Below are positions 1 to 13,048 of a stretch of DNA of 64,000 bases, one piece after another. The stretch spans positions 20,193,501 through 20,257,500 of the forward strand of contig NC_068973.1 in the NCBI RefSeq assembly GCF_016808095.1. Direction: 5' to 3'. Each line of letters starts with the position of its first letter. Position 1 is the stretch's first letter. The stretch is from Vigna angularis. Its lineage: Eukaryota; Streptophyta; Magnoliopsida; Fabales; Fabaceae. Both the position numbers and the translations under genes were made by a program. The notes under the pieces are model-generated. The model saw nothing but the letters and a program-made list of their open reading frames with translations, was not told where the DNA came from and did no database searches.

Positions 1-3000
1 TTTCATCTCAAGTTTTGGTTCTTAGATTTGTCTTATTTTATTTTTACCTGTTTTGGATTTTTATGAATTTTAAAAAACGATATTTTTGTTTCTTCAACCC
101 CACAGAATAATAATTTTAAACAGTAGATTGTAAATAGCTGTGAGTATGCTGATATTGAGGTTCTAAACTGGCTTATTTTTGGGTAATCTTGTATATTGAC
201 GTTCTCTATTTAGGATTAATTAGTACCATATCAAAATTAAAGGAATACATAGATATATGACCATAATTTGATCACAACTTAAAATTCAAACTTGGATATA
301 CAGTCCCTGGTAGGATATGTGTAGGGTTGTGAAATCATTTTCTATCAGATTGATTAATGTGTAAAGTGCATTGAAGATGTCGGGACATTATTGATGCCAT
401 TGTTCTTGACTATTTTCTTAACTTCTTGCAGTGCTCATGTTGCTGGGGAAATTTCTTTTGCTTTGACATTTGGCGTGCTTGTCACACTTGCTGAGTGATC
501 CTTCGCATCAGACATTTTTGGGTTTCTTGTTTGTTGTATGCTTCATTACATTTCTCCCTCGGTATTTTCAAAAGCTTTTCTGCTAACCTTAGCATGGAGG
601 AGGGAAAGAAGACTGCCATTGTCCATGTTGTAGACCAGCAGGCAAAGGCGAATTTCTTAAGGACAGTCACTATGTGATTCTGAATGAGAACTTGCCATGA
701 ATAAAATTTCATGGGGTTCCAAATGGATTCCAGGTCTTTTTCACATTTTAACTTGAAATGATCAAATTTAGTGATGTTTAGAGAATTACCTGTTTATATA
801 TCAAAGGAAGACATTTAGTTTATTACTTAAGAATAACATATCAAAAGCTAGGTTTAGTTTTTTATTTCTAGGTTGCTTATTGTTATGATTTTCTTTGCAA
901 ATGAGATGTATGCTCAGACTGATGATTGCTTATGTAACCTCATGTTCTGATGTCGTTTATGTAGTCCGGCAATTACAGCTCAATTCGCATAAGAGCCAGC
1001 CACAAAGCATGCACAGATGTCAAATATGTTTTAGGAGCCTACGGAAAATTCCTTTATTAGACTTATATTGTCCTCAATTTAACATGTTTTCTGTTGCAAA
1101 AGTTGTTGATCCTTTTTTTGAGTGCAGTTGTATCTTCAATATTGATCAGGTTAGTCAATCTTCTGTCCAATGATGCACACTATCTTTTCATTATTTCCAT
1201 TTTAATTGATAGAATACATGGACATTTTATGCCTATTGAATAAAGCCTACTGCATAGCACTTACTAAAACTGTGGTTGGTGATCTTTGTTCTTTCATTTT
1301 CTGTAAGACTGATGAAAAGAAAAACATGTAATGATGACACTTCTACTCAATATTTCAGTTGTCTTTCCCCTTTTCTCCAAATAAATTACAATTCATTAAT
1401 AATGTCAGTTGTCCTACACAACTATTTACTGCTACCTGCAGTCTATTTATACAGAACCACACCATTTGTATACTGAATTATTGAATAAGGATTTTGCTTC
1501 TTGTTTTGCAGCGTCAGTTTAATGGTTTCAACTCGTGGCTTCATTGCATTATTGTTATCTCTATTTTTTGTGTTTTATTATTACCTTTTAGCCTCATCAT
1601 GATGTTGAGCTGCAGGAATACAAGACAATACAAGACTTTTCCTGTGATATGAGAAAAACAGTACATAATAGAAAAGAAACAAAAGCTAATTAGGAAGAAG
1701 AGAGATAGAGAAAGGAGGATAGAATTCTCATAAAAAACCCGAAATATAATATCCTCAGAATAATGAAGCTTCTTCATATAGTTTACATTGGAGTGTATAA
1801 AACAAAAAAGGCCGCATCTTTCTTCACCTTTATATTTTTCTTCCTGCACCCTCAAAGCCTTCATAAAATTACACTTTTACACCTTTCTTCTTTCATCACC
1901 CTCCACCTCCATTTGCACCATCCTCCTCTCACTCAACCATCTCCATTTGTTTTTTCCTTCATTTTCACACATCCCATCCACCTCATTCTTTATAATGGGT
2001 ATTCCTCTTTGGAAATACCTTTAAAACCATTCATTATCAAATATTTTTTTATACATTCCAAAATAGGTATTGTAAAGAACTTTTTGGGATTTGAAATATC
2101 TTCCCAAACAATTATTCTTACAAATTAAAAATTTATTCTGAAATAGGTGTTTTCAAAGATATTTTCTGCATTCCAAAAGACATTTTCGAATTATGAAAGA
2201 AATGTGTTTGAAACACTTATTCTGAAAAATAAAAATATATTTTGAAATGAATATTCTGAAAGATGTTTTTGAAATCTAAAATATATTTTGGATTTTATAT
2301 TTTCAGACATCCATTCAAGAATATTAAAGAAAAAGGAGGTATTGGGATAAATTTTACCTTTTTATTATAATTTCCATGAAGAATAATGTGGGATTTATGG
2401 GTTTTATGGGGTGCAGTAACAAAAAGAGAGGGTGCGGAACATTGAACATAAAATTTACTAGGGCTCACGGTCCGCCAAAAAAAAAGATAGATTAGGATTG
2501 GCGTGTCACAAAAAAATGAATTAAAATTTGTAACATTCTGTCAAAGGACAGGTTGGCTCGTCATTGTTTATTTTTTTTTTAATTTTTTTATTTTGAAAAT
2601 TTATTTATACATATATATATTAAAAATATATTTAACCATATAAATGTTTTTAAAATTTTAATTAATTAATTATTAGTTTTAATTAGATAAACCAAATAAT
2701 TATTATATCTACATCTTAAATCACTTTTATAATTAACAATTACAACTTAATTTATGAATTTTAATCATTTAAGTTATAATATTCTTACATATTTATATTT
2801 TTAAAAGGATATAATATATCTTTTAAATTATTTGTTATTTTAATTTTTAATTTAAAAAAATATGTGCGTGAACCAACTCGTCGTACTCTATTCTTAATCT
2901 GCAAATTTGGTAGACTAAATAAATAAAGCTAAAATGGGTTGGTGGGTTTCGAAATCTCTAAAATCTAAATGAATAAGGTTAAAATGAGTTGGTGGGTTGG

Positions 3001-3488
3001 AAATGTAAACTCTAAAATTAATCTTAGACATCCATTCTATATATTATTCTCACTTCCATATCACATTCTTAAAAGAAGTGTTCTTATAAAAAAGAGTGGC
3101 TTCTAAATTGTGCAGAAGTCGCTTTTGAATTCAGAGGTTTTAACATTATGGGAGTGCAAGACGAAAGCATATTACCCCCTACTCACCCAACGCACCTAAC
3201 TTCCTTTTCTTCATGTTATTCACAATAAACCACACATTGTTGCCACAACTGTTTCTTCCTCGACACCTATAATTTTGTTTTCATTTTGTTTATCTTAGAT
3301 TTTAAGGTTAAATATATTTTTAATTATTATATGTATATATTATATACTTTTTTAGCTTGCAATACTTCTACCATAACTTGTTATGGCTTTCAATATATTT
3401 TTATAAAGAACTTTTGAAGTTGAATATATCTCCGGTTATGTTGATAACATTATTGTGGAAGCAACATCACACCAACTCTTAAAATTAT
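1..3488. other. AT-rich left flank, no supported gene
   Basis: No reading frame here looks like a conserved gene. The T-rich texture of 1-1550 resembles intron or UTR sequence. A possible acceptor (ttgcag, ends 430) precedes a short hydrophobic open stretch, 431-498, faintly like an aquaporin segment (AHVAGEISFALTFG), but it stops at once and I do not call it a gene. 1838-2000 is a pyrimidine-rich tract. 2440-2960 holds A/T-rich repeat debris. 3420-3487 translates on the plus strand to something like a Copia reverse transcriptase core (YVDNIIV), probably a tiny retroelement scrap. The rest shows nothing recognisable. Confidence 0.5.
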
Positions 3489-4010
3489 TGTAAGAAACGT
3501 GCATTGTAATATCTAGAGCTAGACAAAACCAAGAGGTGAATTGGTTTAGTAATTAAAAATTGTACTTTTTAAAAATCTTCTCTTTTTAAAATTTGATTTC
3601 ACAATAAAAATTATTCTTTTAAATATTAACAAGAAATAAAGAGTAGAGGAAAAGAGAAGTTTGCACAAAGAATTTTATACTGATTCATATCAAAAGACCA
3701 TACGACTAGTTGTTAATCTCTTTTAAAGAAGGATTAACCCATTACTAAAAATAACCAATAACTTACAATAACAGAGAACAAGGTTAAGGATAGAAAGCAC
3801 TTCCTTCAATACACAAAGGATGAACAACACCTCCTTTGACACACAAAGGATGAACAACTTTCCTAACAATAACAACAACACTCAATGATAAGACACACTT
3901 ACTGAAAGTTTTCGCTCTACCTATACTGAGTTTCTCAAAGCCCTTTTTTCACAAATAGGAAAAGTTTCCCTTAGACACACAACTCTAATACTTTTAGTGA
4001 AAAATTCTTT

Positions 4011-5525
4011 CACTACAGGAAATGTGCGAAATACCGACAGACATATGTCGACGACCTTTGGTCCGTCGGTATTTGGTAAATACCAAAGGATTTATCGACG
4101 ACTCATGAAAGTGGTTTTTTCGAAGGTCATCTCCTTCGGTAAGCAGCATGTGCCATTACCGAAGGGTGGGATATGTTGGTAAGCAGTAGAGTTTAGTTAA
4201 AAAGGGAATTGGGAAAAATTAGTTTCCCCCCTTCGTTCAATCCCATTTCGCATTTCTTCTTCTTCTTGCGCGTTGTCCCAACGTTTCTTGGTTTGCTTGT
4301 GTAGAGGCTCTCTCCTTCAGCCAACGTGTCTGTCAGCCACCTTGTTGGTGATTGACTGTGTCCCAATCGCATGTTCATGATTCGGTTTGTCGCAATCACC
4401 ATTGGAGTTCGTCCATCGCAAAGGTTGGTTAAGCGCTTGGTTTTGCGATTAAACGGTGAGTTTCACCGATTGTCATCGAGGGTTGGGCTTCCACTTGCTG
4501 TGACATGTGCGTTCTTCTTGCAAGGTTGTTGTTCGAGGGTTGGATGGTTGTTCTTTGAGGGGTCTTGCTGGAGTGTAGTTCGTGCGTGTGAGTGAGGTTG
4601 TCTAAAGCATGTTGGTGGAGGTTTTTGGTTGTGTTTCTTCCCCTACCATTGAGGTAAGTAGGTTTCTAATCGAACCTGAATGTGTTGAGCCCTTTTTCCT
4701 AGGTAACAGGGTGTTTGATGATTAATATTTGTTCCTGTTAGGTTTTGCTAATGTCATTTTTCCATTATTGTGCAAGGTTTTGCACGGCAGGAAATGCGCG
4801 AAATACCGACGAACATATGCCGACGGCCTTTGGTTCGTTAGTATTGACCAATTAGCGAAGGATTTAGCAACGACTCATGAAAGTGGTTTTTTCCGACGGT
4901 CAAATCCTTCGGCAAGCAACATGTGTCATTACCGAAGGGCGGGATCTGCCGATAAGCAGCATAATTTAATTCAAAAGGGATTTGGGAAAAATCAATTTCC
5001 CTCCTTCGTTCAATCCTATTTCCAATTTCTTCTTCTTCTCGCGCGTTGTCCCAGCGTTCCTTGGTTGGCTTGTGCAGAGGCCCTCTCCATCAGCTAGCAT
5101 GACTGTCAGCCACTGTGTTGGTGATTGGATATGTCACAATCGCCATCGGATTTCGTCCATCGCAAAGGTAGGCTCAACGCTTGGTTTCGCGGTTAAACGG
5201 TGAGTTTCACCGATTGTCATCGAGGGGTGGGCTTCCACTTGTTGTGATGTGTGCGTTCTTCTTGCAGGGTTGTTGTTCGAGGGTTGGAGGGTTGTTCTTG
5301 GAGGGGTCTTGCTCGAGTGTGGTTCGTGCGTGTGAGCGAGGTTGTCTAAAGCATCTTGGTGGAGGTTTTGGGTTGTGTTTCTTCCCCTATCGATGAGGTA
5401 AGTAGGTTTCTAATCGAACCTGAATGTGTTGAGCTCCTATTCTTGGGTAACAGGGTGTTTTTGATGATTAATATTTGTTCATGTTAGGTTTTGCTAATGT
5501 CATTTTTTCATTAATTTACAAGGTT
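4011..5525 (+). repeat. Tandem duplication of the T1 left end
   Basis: Two diverged copies, about 4011-4782 and 4783-5525, follow each other head to tail. Each begins with the terminal sequence (CACTACAGGAAATG; CACGGCAGGAAATG), then the 'taccgac' subterminal block, then a shared leader with 'gcgcgttgtccca', 'cgattgtcatcgagg' and 'ttcttcccctac/tatc..gaggtaagtaggtttctaatcg'. The second copy has lost the CACTA start, so only the first should define the end of the element. The gaggtaagt motifs look like splice donors of a 5' leader. Confidence 0.8.
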
Positions 5526-7640
5526 TTGGGGCTGAGGCGTGTCATTGCTGAAGGGTCCAAGAGTTCATCATTTCTAGGTAGGTAAAGTTCGTTCTCTTAT
5601 GTTTGGCTTGCTTCATTTTGGGTTTTAATTGCGTTTGAAATGGGGAAGCTAAAGTTTTGTTAAGATGGAATTGGTTTTTGCAAATGTGTAATGGATACTA
5701 GTAACTGGGTGGCTTTGTGAGAGGTATGAAACTCCTTTAAGGGGAAAACTTGGAGTTTGAAAAGAACAGTTTCATTGTGCGTAGGAGTTTGAAAACTTCA
5801 ATGTGATTAAAGTTGATACCATTACTAAATTTTTGTATGTAGTTATTGACTTGATGTTGCATGGTTTAATAACTATTTGCTATGGTGTGGTTACATGATA
5901 GAGTGAAGATACTTATATGTATTGTACTGCTTGGTAGTGTACTTAGGTTTAGGTATAAGTGTACATTGTTCTATTAAAGTAAGTATTAATATTACATGTG
6001 TAGGTAAAGGGAGCTGATTTTGGTCACTGGTTTATGTGTTTGAATGCTTGATATCCATGAGTGAATGTTCGTGATCATGGTGTTGTGATGCTTATAATTT
6101 TTTTGTTGTCTTTAGTGGTTTATTTGTGGAATTATACTAGCTGTGTTGGGCAGACCAGAAGTGGTTTTTGATGAGAAATTTTATGATTATGTGTTGATAT
6201 TAGTGTATGATATATTTCTGTTGTCTTTAGTGTGAAAAGTGGGCAGATTTGGTAGTTTTTGGATGCTACCACCTTCCTTGCTTCTTAAGTGGATGGGTAG
6301 GACCAACTTTTGGCCCCTCCTTTTGCTTAATCAATGGATATGAATGAGATAAGGGATCAATAAAAATGATTCATTTTCCATCCCTCCTCATCTCACAGAT
6401 CTTGCCTTCTATCTCTCTTTCTCTTTCTCCTCTCTTGTCTTCTCTCTGCTGCATATTCTTCTTATATATAACCTCTACACCTTGTTGCCCACCCTTCCAC
6501 CGAAATGGCCTCTTGGAAGAAGACCATCACAACACCCTTAAAAATATCGAAGTACACCTTCATTGCTAAAATGAGTAATTATAAGGATGAAGCAAAGTAC
6601 AAGGACGAACCAACATGCATATATATTGGTTATATACTATCTTGAATCCCCCAAGTTACCAGACTAGAAGGAGGAACCAAAGTTATAGTTGTTTTATAGT
6701 TCATATAATAACTAAAAAACTGAAAATTCCTAACTAAGGCTAAAGTAGAACATCTCTAAGGTTAAGCTTTATTAACTTTGCTCCAACTAGTAGTGGTTAA
6801 GGGCACTATAGTGGTTAATTTGGCCTTCAACATGTTAAAAGATATGTCTCTTAGTGTCTCCAACAACCTGGACATGAATTTGGACTTCAATTGTGAAAGT
6901 CAACTCTAAAGTCAAAAGTTCAGCATATAAAGCTTGAAATTGTTTTTCAGATTGTGCACTTGATGTGATCAGTGATTTCTCTTCCTTTAATCAACATTTA
7001 ACCACTGGATTTCTTTGCTTTTGATCAGCTCTCAAATAACTCCATTTAATTGTCCTTGGTTTACCTTTTCTGCACCAAATCAAGTTAAACTACATAAAAC
7101 TAATGAGAAACACCTAAAAATCACTACTGTGACTATAATGCTAAAAATTTGCAAAGTGCACTAAACGAGGCTAAACTAGACAAAAACTAGGCTAAACTAG
7201 ACAAAAACTTTCCTAACAAGTTTAGGATAGTTACACCTTGCTAATAAAAAACTCCCTACAAAAACTACCTAAAACTTAAAGTAGTAAGTAGAATAGGCTA
7301 AAAGTGCTAAGAACGAAAATTTTATCAAAGTACTAATTGAAATTGTAAAATAACTATCTAGACAACTTTTGAAACATAAAAGAAAGATAAAAATGAAGTC
7401 ACAATTCGAAAATAAGAAGAAAATCAAAATTTGACTATTGAGCACCTAAATTTACACTTTAATAAAGTGAAATAGATTAGGATGAAGATGTCCATTCTGT
7501 TTTAGAGACCTAAAACTATCTACACACGTTCTAATGGACAAGAAATGACAAAGAATTGAGTGAAGTTTTGATTCCTAAGACAACTTCTAAAATCAGTACT
7601 CATACCTCAAAATTTGAGACTTAAAACATAAAAAAATGTA
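5526..7640. other. Non-coding interior of T1
   Basis: Leader/intron-like sequence between the duplicated left end and the tandem array. No conserved coding segment was found. 6570-7640 already contains loose versions of the 'cctaacaagt..taaag' and 'aacctaaa' words that form the array downstream. Confidence 0.5.
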
Positions 7641-9388
7641 CTAAATAGGTGAGAATTTCGAAATTCGCCTAAAGTAACCTAAGAATGTGTAATCTTCATA
7701 TCCTAACAAGTTGAAACCAGTTAAATGAAGGTAAGAAACAAGTCAAATTGGCTCAAGTACCCAAATCTCAAAATTTGGCTACTTAAAACCTTAAAGTGTT
7801 CTAAATAGGTGAGAAATTAAGAATTCACCTAAAGTAGCCTAAGAATGTGTAATGTTATTATCCTAACAAGTATAAAGTAGTATGTTGACACTAGGAAACT
7901 ACTCAAAAGCAAACAACTACCTAAAATTCAAAGTTTGAGTATTTAGAACCTAAAGTAGACTAATTTTAAGTAATGGTAACATCCTAATAAGTGTAAAGTA
8001 GTGACATGAACCTAGGAAAGTAGTCAAAAGCAAAGAACTACCTATAACTAAAAGTTGGAGTAGTTGGAACCTAAAAAAGTCTACTAAAAGGGTGAGAAAG
8101 TGGCAATTCACCTAAAATAGACTAACAATAATTAATGTTAATATCCTAACAAGTATAAAGTACTGAATTGACACTAGGAAACTACTCAAAAGCAAACAAC
8201 TACCTAAAACTCTAAGTTTGAGTAGTTGGAACCTAAAAAGTCTACTAAAAGGGTGAGAAATTTCCAATTGACCTAAAGTAGACTAACAATAACTAATGTT
8301 AATATCCTAACAAGTCTAAAGTAGTGAAATGACACTAATAAACTACTCAAAAGCAAACAACTACCTAAAACTCAAAGTTTGAGTAGTTAGAACATAAAAA
8401 AGTCTACTAAAAGGGTGAGAAATTGCCAATTGACCTAAAGTAGACCAATTTTAAGTAATTTTAACATCCTAACAAGTCTAAAGTAGTCTAATAAACCTAC
8501 GAAAGGAGTCAAAAGCAAAGAATTACCTAAAACTCAAAGTTTGAGTTGTTAGAACCCAAAAAATTTTACTTAAAGGGTGAGAAATTGAAAATTGACCTAA
8601 AGTAGACTAATTTTAACTATTGTTAACATCCTAACAAGTCTAAAGTAGTGGAATGAAGCTAGGAAACTTCTCAAAAGCAATGAATTACCTCAAACTCAAA
8701 GTTTGAGTATTTAAAACCTAAAAAGTGTACTTAAAGAGTGACAAATTGCAACTAGACCTAATGTACAATAATTTTATGTATTGTTAACATCCTAACAAGT
8801 CTAAACTAGTGGAATGAAGGTATGAAACTTGTCAAAAGAAAAGAATTACCTCAAACTCAAAGTTTGAATATTTAGAACCTATTAAGTGTACTTAAAGGGT
8901 AAGAAATTGCAACTAGACCTAATGTACAATAATTTAAAGTAATGTTAACATCGTAACAAGTCTAAATTAGTGGATTGAAGCTAGGAAACTTGTCAAAATC
9001 AAAGAATTACCTCAAACACAAAGTTTTAGTATGTAGAACCTAAAAAAGTTTACTAAAAGGGTGAGAAAGTGGCAATTCACCTAAAGTAAACTGACAATAA
9101 CTAATGTTAATATCCTAACAAGTCTAAAAGTGAAATGACACTAGGAAACTATTCAAAAGCAAACATGTACCTAAAACTCAAAGTTTGAGTAGTTTCAACC
9201 TAAAAAGTTCACTTAAAGGGTGACAAATTGCCAATTCACCTAAAGTAGAGTAATTTGAAGTAATTTTAACATCCTAACAAGTCTAAAGTAGTGAAATGAT
9301 GCTATGAAAGTGGTCAAAAGCAAAGAATTCCCTAAAACTCAAAATCACACTACTTAAAACCTTAAAAAGTGTAGTAAAAAGTACCTAA
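7641..9388. repeat. About 160 bp tandem repeat array inside T1
   Basis: The word cctaacaagt(c)taaagtagt recurs about every 160 bp (near 7701, 7861, 8143, 8307, 8467, 8630, 8790, 8952, 9114 and 9270, with one short unit near 7982). Each unit also carries 'acctaaaactcaaagtttgagta' and '(c)tactaaaagggtgagaaattg'. Units are degenerate with small indels and there is no reading frame. An array internal to a CACTA element, upstream of the transposase, may be regulatory or simply amplified by slippage. Confidence 0.85.
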
Positions 9389-10420
9389 TTGAGTCATTAC
9401 ATGTCAAATTTCGTTCTGCTGTGATTCTGTGATGTTTGGAAGTTTAAACAAGTCCAAATTGATGTATTAAAGCTGTTAGAACCATTGATATGAAGTTAGA
9501 ATGACCTGTATGCAATTTAGTATGTTAAAGCATCATATTTGACCCATTTTTGAAACTTGCAAAGTGAATCTGAGTTGCAGTTCTGTTTTGTGCCTAATTA
9601 GAGTTTAAACAAGTTTATTTTGATGAATTAAAACTATTGAAATGATTAGCAAAGTGTCAGAATGGCTTAGGCCCAAAATCACTTCCAAAACCACCAATTT
9701 TAAGTCAATTTTGGGAAGTAGAAAGGTGATTTTGAGTAATAGTTTGGTTTATCCTATGTTTTGAGTTTTAACATGTTTCAATTCATCAAACAAAGTTGCT
9801 GAAGTGGTTAGTTTTGATAATGAAACTTCTGAGTCAATTTTAGTGCTGTTATAGTCTTTGATTAATTTAAACTCAAATTTTGTAGTGTGGTTGATCAACA
9901 TTTTGAATAATTGAGTCATTACATGTCAAATTTCGTTCTACTATGATTCTGTGATGTTTAGAAGTTTAAACAAGTCCAAATTGATGTATTAAAGTTGTTA
10001 AAACCATTGATATGAAGTTAGAATGACCTGTATGCAATTTAGTATGTCAAACCATCATATTTGATCCATTTTTAGAACTTGCAAAGTGAATCTGAGTTGC
10101 AGTTCTGTTTTGTGCGTAATTAGAGTTCAAGCAAGTGTGTTTTGATGAATTAAAACTGTTGAAATGATTAGCAAAGTTTGAGAATGGCTTAGGCACAAAA
10201 TCACTACCAAGACCAATTTTGAGTCAATTTTGGGAAGTAGAAAGGTGATTTTGAGTAGCAGTTTGGTTTTGAGTTAAATTTGAGTTTTATCATATTTCAA
10301 TTCATCAAAAAAAGTTGCTAAAGTGGTTATTTTTTATCTAGAGCTGCTATTGTGTAATTTTATATCTCAAACCACCAATGTTTGGGTCTTTGTTTGAGTC
10401 CAAATTTTCCATTTCTTCTA
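9389..10420. repeat. 522 bp tandem duplication inside T1
   Basis: 'ttgagtcattacatgtcaaa' occurs at 9389 and again at 9911, and the sequence after it stays alignable for about 500 bp in both copies ('gtgatgttt(g/a)gaagtttaaacaag', 'gaatctgagttgcagttctg', 'caattttgggaagtagaaagg'). The copies have diverged by scattered substitutions. No coding potential. Confidence 0.85.
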
Positions 10421-11607
10421 TTTGGCATTTAGACCATGGCTGAACACCTTGCAATTTTATTTCCTTGTAGAAGTTTGTTATCAAACGTGCAACCCACCTA
10501 AAAATGGCTACTAAAGAGGTGAGTATTGAATTTGTTTTATTAATTTCATAGTTTGAACAATTTGAGCATGTATGAATTGTATGTTTTGCTTATTATAACC
10601 TTCATGTTGTGCCAATTGAGCATGTAAACTTATGTAGATGATTTATTTTAGTTTGGTGCTGATTGATCTGTCTAAAGCCTACTTACCTACTTTTCTATCT
10701 TTTGTTTGGCATTTTGACATCACAAGTATAGACTGATACTGCGTCTCACCTGTCACCTCTGCTAAGCAATCTGTAAAAGACACCTAAAAGTATCTACACA
10801 AGTTGTAATAGACTAGAAATGACTGAGAATGGACTCAAGAATTGATTCTTGACACAATTTCTTGAAATCACTACTAAAACGTCAAAATGACTACTAGAAA
10901 TGCACTAGAATGGTCAAAATTTGCAAACTGCACTAAACTAGCCTAAGAAACTTCAAATAAACCGTCCTAACAAGTTTAGAATGGTAAAACCTAGCTAATT
11001 AGAAACTCACACTACAAAAACAACCTAGAACTCAAAATATGACACTCTGGAACCTAAAACTAGTTACTAGAATAGGCTAAAATATGACCCTCTGGAATCT
11101 ATCTACTTCCCATATCCCCCGCACTTTTTCTCATCTTTTCCTTTTATTTCTTTCTCATTTAACTTCCACCCAAAAATCATACTCGAGGACCTTGCCCCCC
11201 ACCATGCTTCATTAATTCTTCATAGTTGACCAGGTTTGACTACATAGTTGACCTAGAGTTGACTTTTTCATATGTTCATATATCTTGTATGTTCATTTAT
11301 TACGCTACAACTTCATTAAGTTAAGTAGTCATTTAAAATCCTATGGTACTACACACATTCTCAATGGAATGAGAAGGTTAACAGTACTATAAACACTTAG
11401 AACCTACAAAATCTGTGGAAGTACTCTATAAAAGAGAACTTCAGTAATAATAAGTTGTCTCCCCCAAATTTAATACACAACCCTTAGGATGTCTGAGGCA
11501 TTTCAATACTAAGGACTTCTCTTTGCATGCCCTTATTGTATGCCTATGATAGTAGTGTTCAAATTACCTTCCATGATCGACTTAAGTAGTAATAGGTTTT
11601 ATTACTT
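10421..11607. other. Non-coding T1 sequence upstream of the transposase
   Basis: AT-rich sequence with further scattered 'cctaacaagtttag' and 'aacctaaaac' words. No domain was recognised. It probably holds the transposase promoter and leader, but no promoter element can be picked out with confidence. Confidence 0.4.
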
Positions 11608-12219
11608 ATGTCACGTGGAGTGTTGCTGTTTTGGCTAAGTTTTTGTTTGTTTGGCTTGTCACAGAACATGACCCATTTTCCCAACCACCATGGATGGATG
11701 TACGATCGTTATTATAGTAGAATGAGAGGTTTGGAGGAAGCTTTTGTCATCGGAGTTGAAGAGTTTGTGGAGACAGCTCGACGATATCAATATTATGTTC
11801 TTGATGGAGGGATTCGATGTTCATGCATCAAGTGCGAATGTACAAGGATTTTAAAAGATGAAGTTGTCAAAGTTCACCTATACCAAAAAAGGTTCATTGC
11901 CTAATTACACAGTTGGGACATTTCATGGTGAAGAAATTCCCTTCACCTCCACTACAACTGAAAAGAGGCATGTAATAGGTTCGAATACTAGTGTACATAC
12001 ATCTTAGATAGATCAATTTGCCTATATGCAAAAGATGGTCGACAATGCTCTTCATCGACATGTTGAACAAGAAGTAGACGATAGTCATGACGAAGAGTCT
12101 CCAAATGAAACCACTCAGAGGTTTTACAATTTATTGGCAAAGGCAAATCAACCTGTATTTGAATGATCAAATGAGTCAAAATTGTTAGTGTGCATTAGAA
12201 TGATGGCCTGTAAATCTAA
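11608..12219 (+). pseudogene. TNP2 transposase N-terminus (transposase-associated domain)
   Basis: From about 11695 the translation (WMYDRYYSRMRGLEEAFVIG, then a DGGIRCSCIKCEC zinc-like cluster and VHLYQKRFI) matches the N-terminal transposase-associated domain found in front of plant En/Spm TNP2 transposases. A frameshift near 11897 moves the protein to another frame (PNYTVGTFHGEE). It continues with a stop near 12005, the segment NETTQRFYNLLAKANQPVFE, a second stop, then SNWNVPNQAL. These are conserved family blocks in the expected order, so this is a decayed exon of the element's own transposase. Confidence 0.85.
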
Positions 12220-12760
12220 TTGGAACGTTCCCAATCAAGCATTGGACTTCATATCAAAATTGGTATTAGATCTGACACCTCCAAACAATTCTTTGCCCCA
12301 TACAATCTACCACCTGAGATGTATATGAAAAAGCCTTACATGTTTTTAACGTGTATAATACCAAGTCCATCTAATCCCAAATCAGCAATTGATATTTATT
12401 TGGAGCTTTTGATTGATGATTTGAAGAAGCTATGGAATGGTGTTTGGACATATGATGTTTCAAGGAAGAAAAAGTTCCTTATGAGGGCAACTTTGATGTG
12501 GACTATTAATGACTTTCCAACGTATGACACGTTATCTGGTTGGAGCACGCATGGTCGATTAGCTTGTCCTCATTGCATGGAGCATACAAAGTCATTCCAA
12601 TTGAGTTATGGTCGAAAAAGTAGTTGGTTTGATTACCATCGACGGTTCTTGCCTGTTGATCACCCTTTTAGAAGAAACAAAAAGGCATTTCGCAAAGGGC
12701 AAGTTGAAACGGATATGCCCCCACCAAGGTTGACTGGATCACACGTTTGAAGAAGAGTGA
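12220..12760 (+). pseudogene. TNP2 transposase core fragment (Transposase_21)
   Basis: Residues from FAPYNLPPEMYMKKPYMFLT through VWTYDVS, ALMWTINDFP, LSGWSTHGRLACPHCMEHT, HRRFLPVDHPFRRNKKAFRKG to PPPRLTG follow the conserved C-terminal half of the Transposase_21 family. The preceding part of the domain, which in intact relatives lies between the LDLTPP-like and the APYNLPP-like blocks and includes catalytic-region acidic residues, is missing: the two blocks are almost adjacent here. That internal deletion and the stop after TGSHV make it inactive. The frame resumes brokenly at 12760-13048, with CNVDVMHI-like 'HNVDVMHIKKN' at about 12888. Confidence 0.88.
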
Positions 12761-13048
12761 AAGACTTGCCAAAAGTCACTGAATGTGGTCAAAATAGGAT
12801 AGAAGGGTTTGGGGAGTGACATAATTGTACTAAAAGAAGCATATTTTGAGATCTTCCCTATTGGAAAGACAACTTGCTAAGACATAACGTCGATGTCATG
12901 CACATAAAAAAAAAATTTCTTTGATAATGTATTCAACATGATTATGAATGTTATTGGGAAGACAAAAGATAATGACAAAGCAAGAAAAGATTCACCTTTG
13001 TATTGTGGGTGAAAAGACTTACAGTTGAAGGCGTAAGCTAACGCCCGA

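Noticed and set aside
482..1173. Possible exons of an unknown plus-strand gene, including a segment faintly like an aquaporin
   Set aside because: Too short and without a conserved NPA or other diagnostic motif; the flanking frames do not continue the family. Kept only as a note on the left flank.
1763..2128. Open frames of 78-121 codons rich in Phe, Leu, His and Pro
   Set aside because: They fall in a pyrimidine-rich tract with extreme base bias and no conserved pattern.
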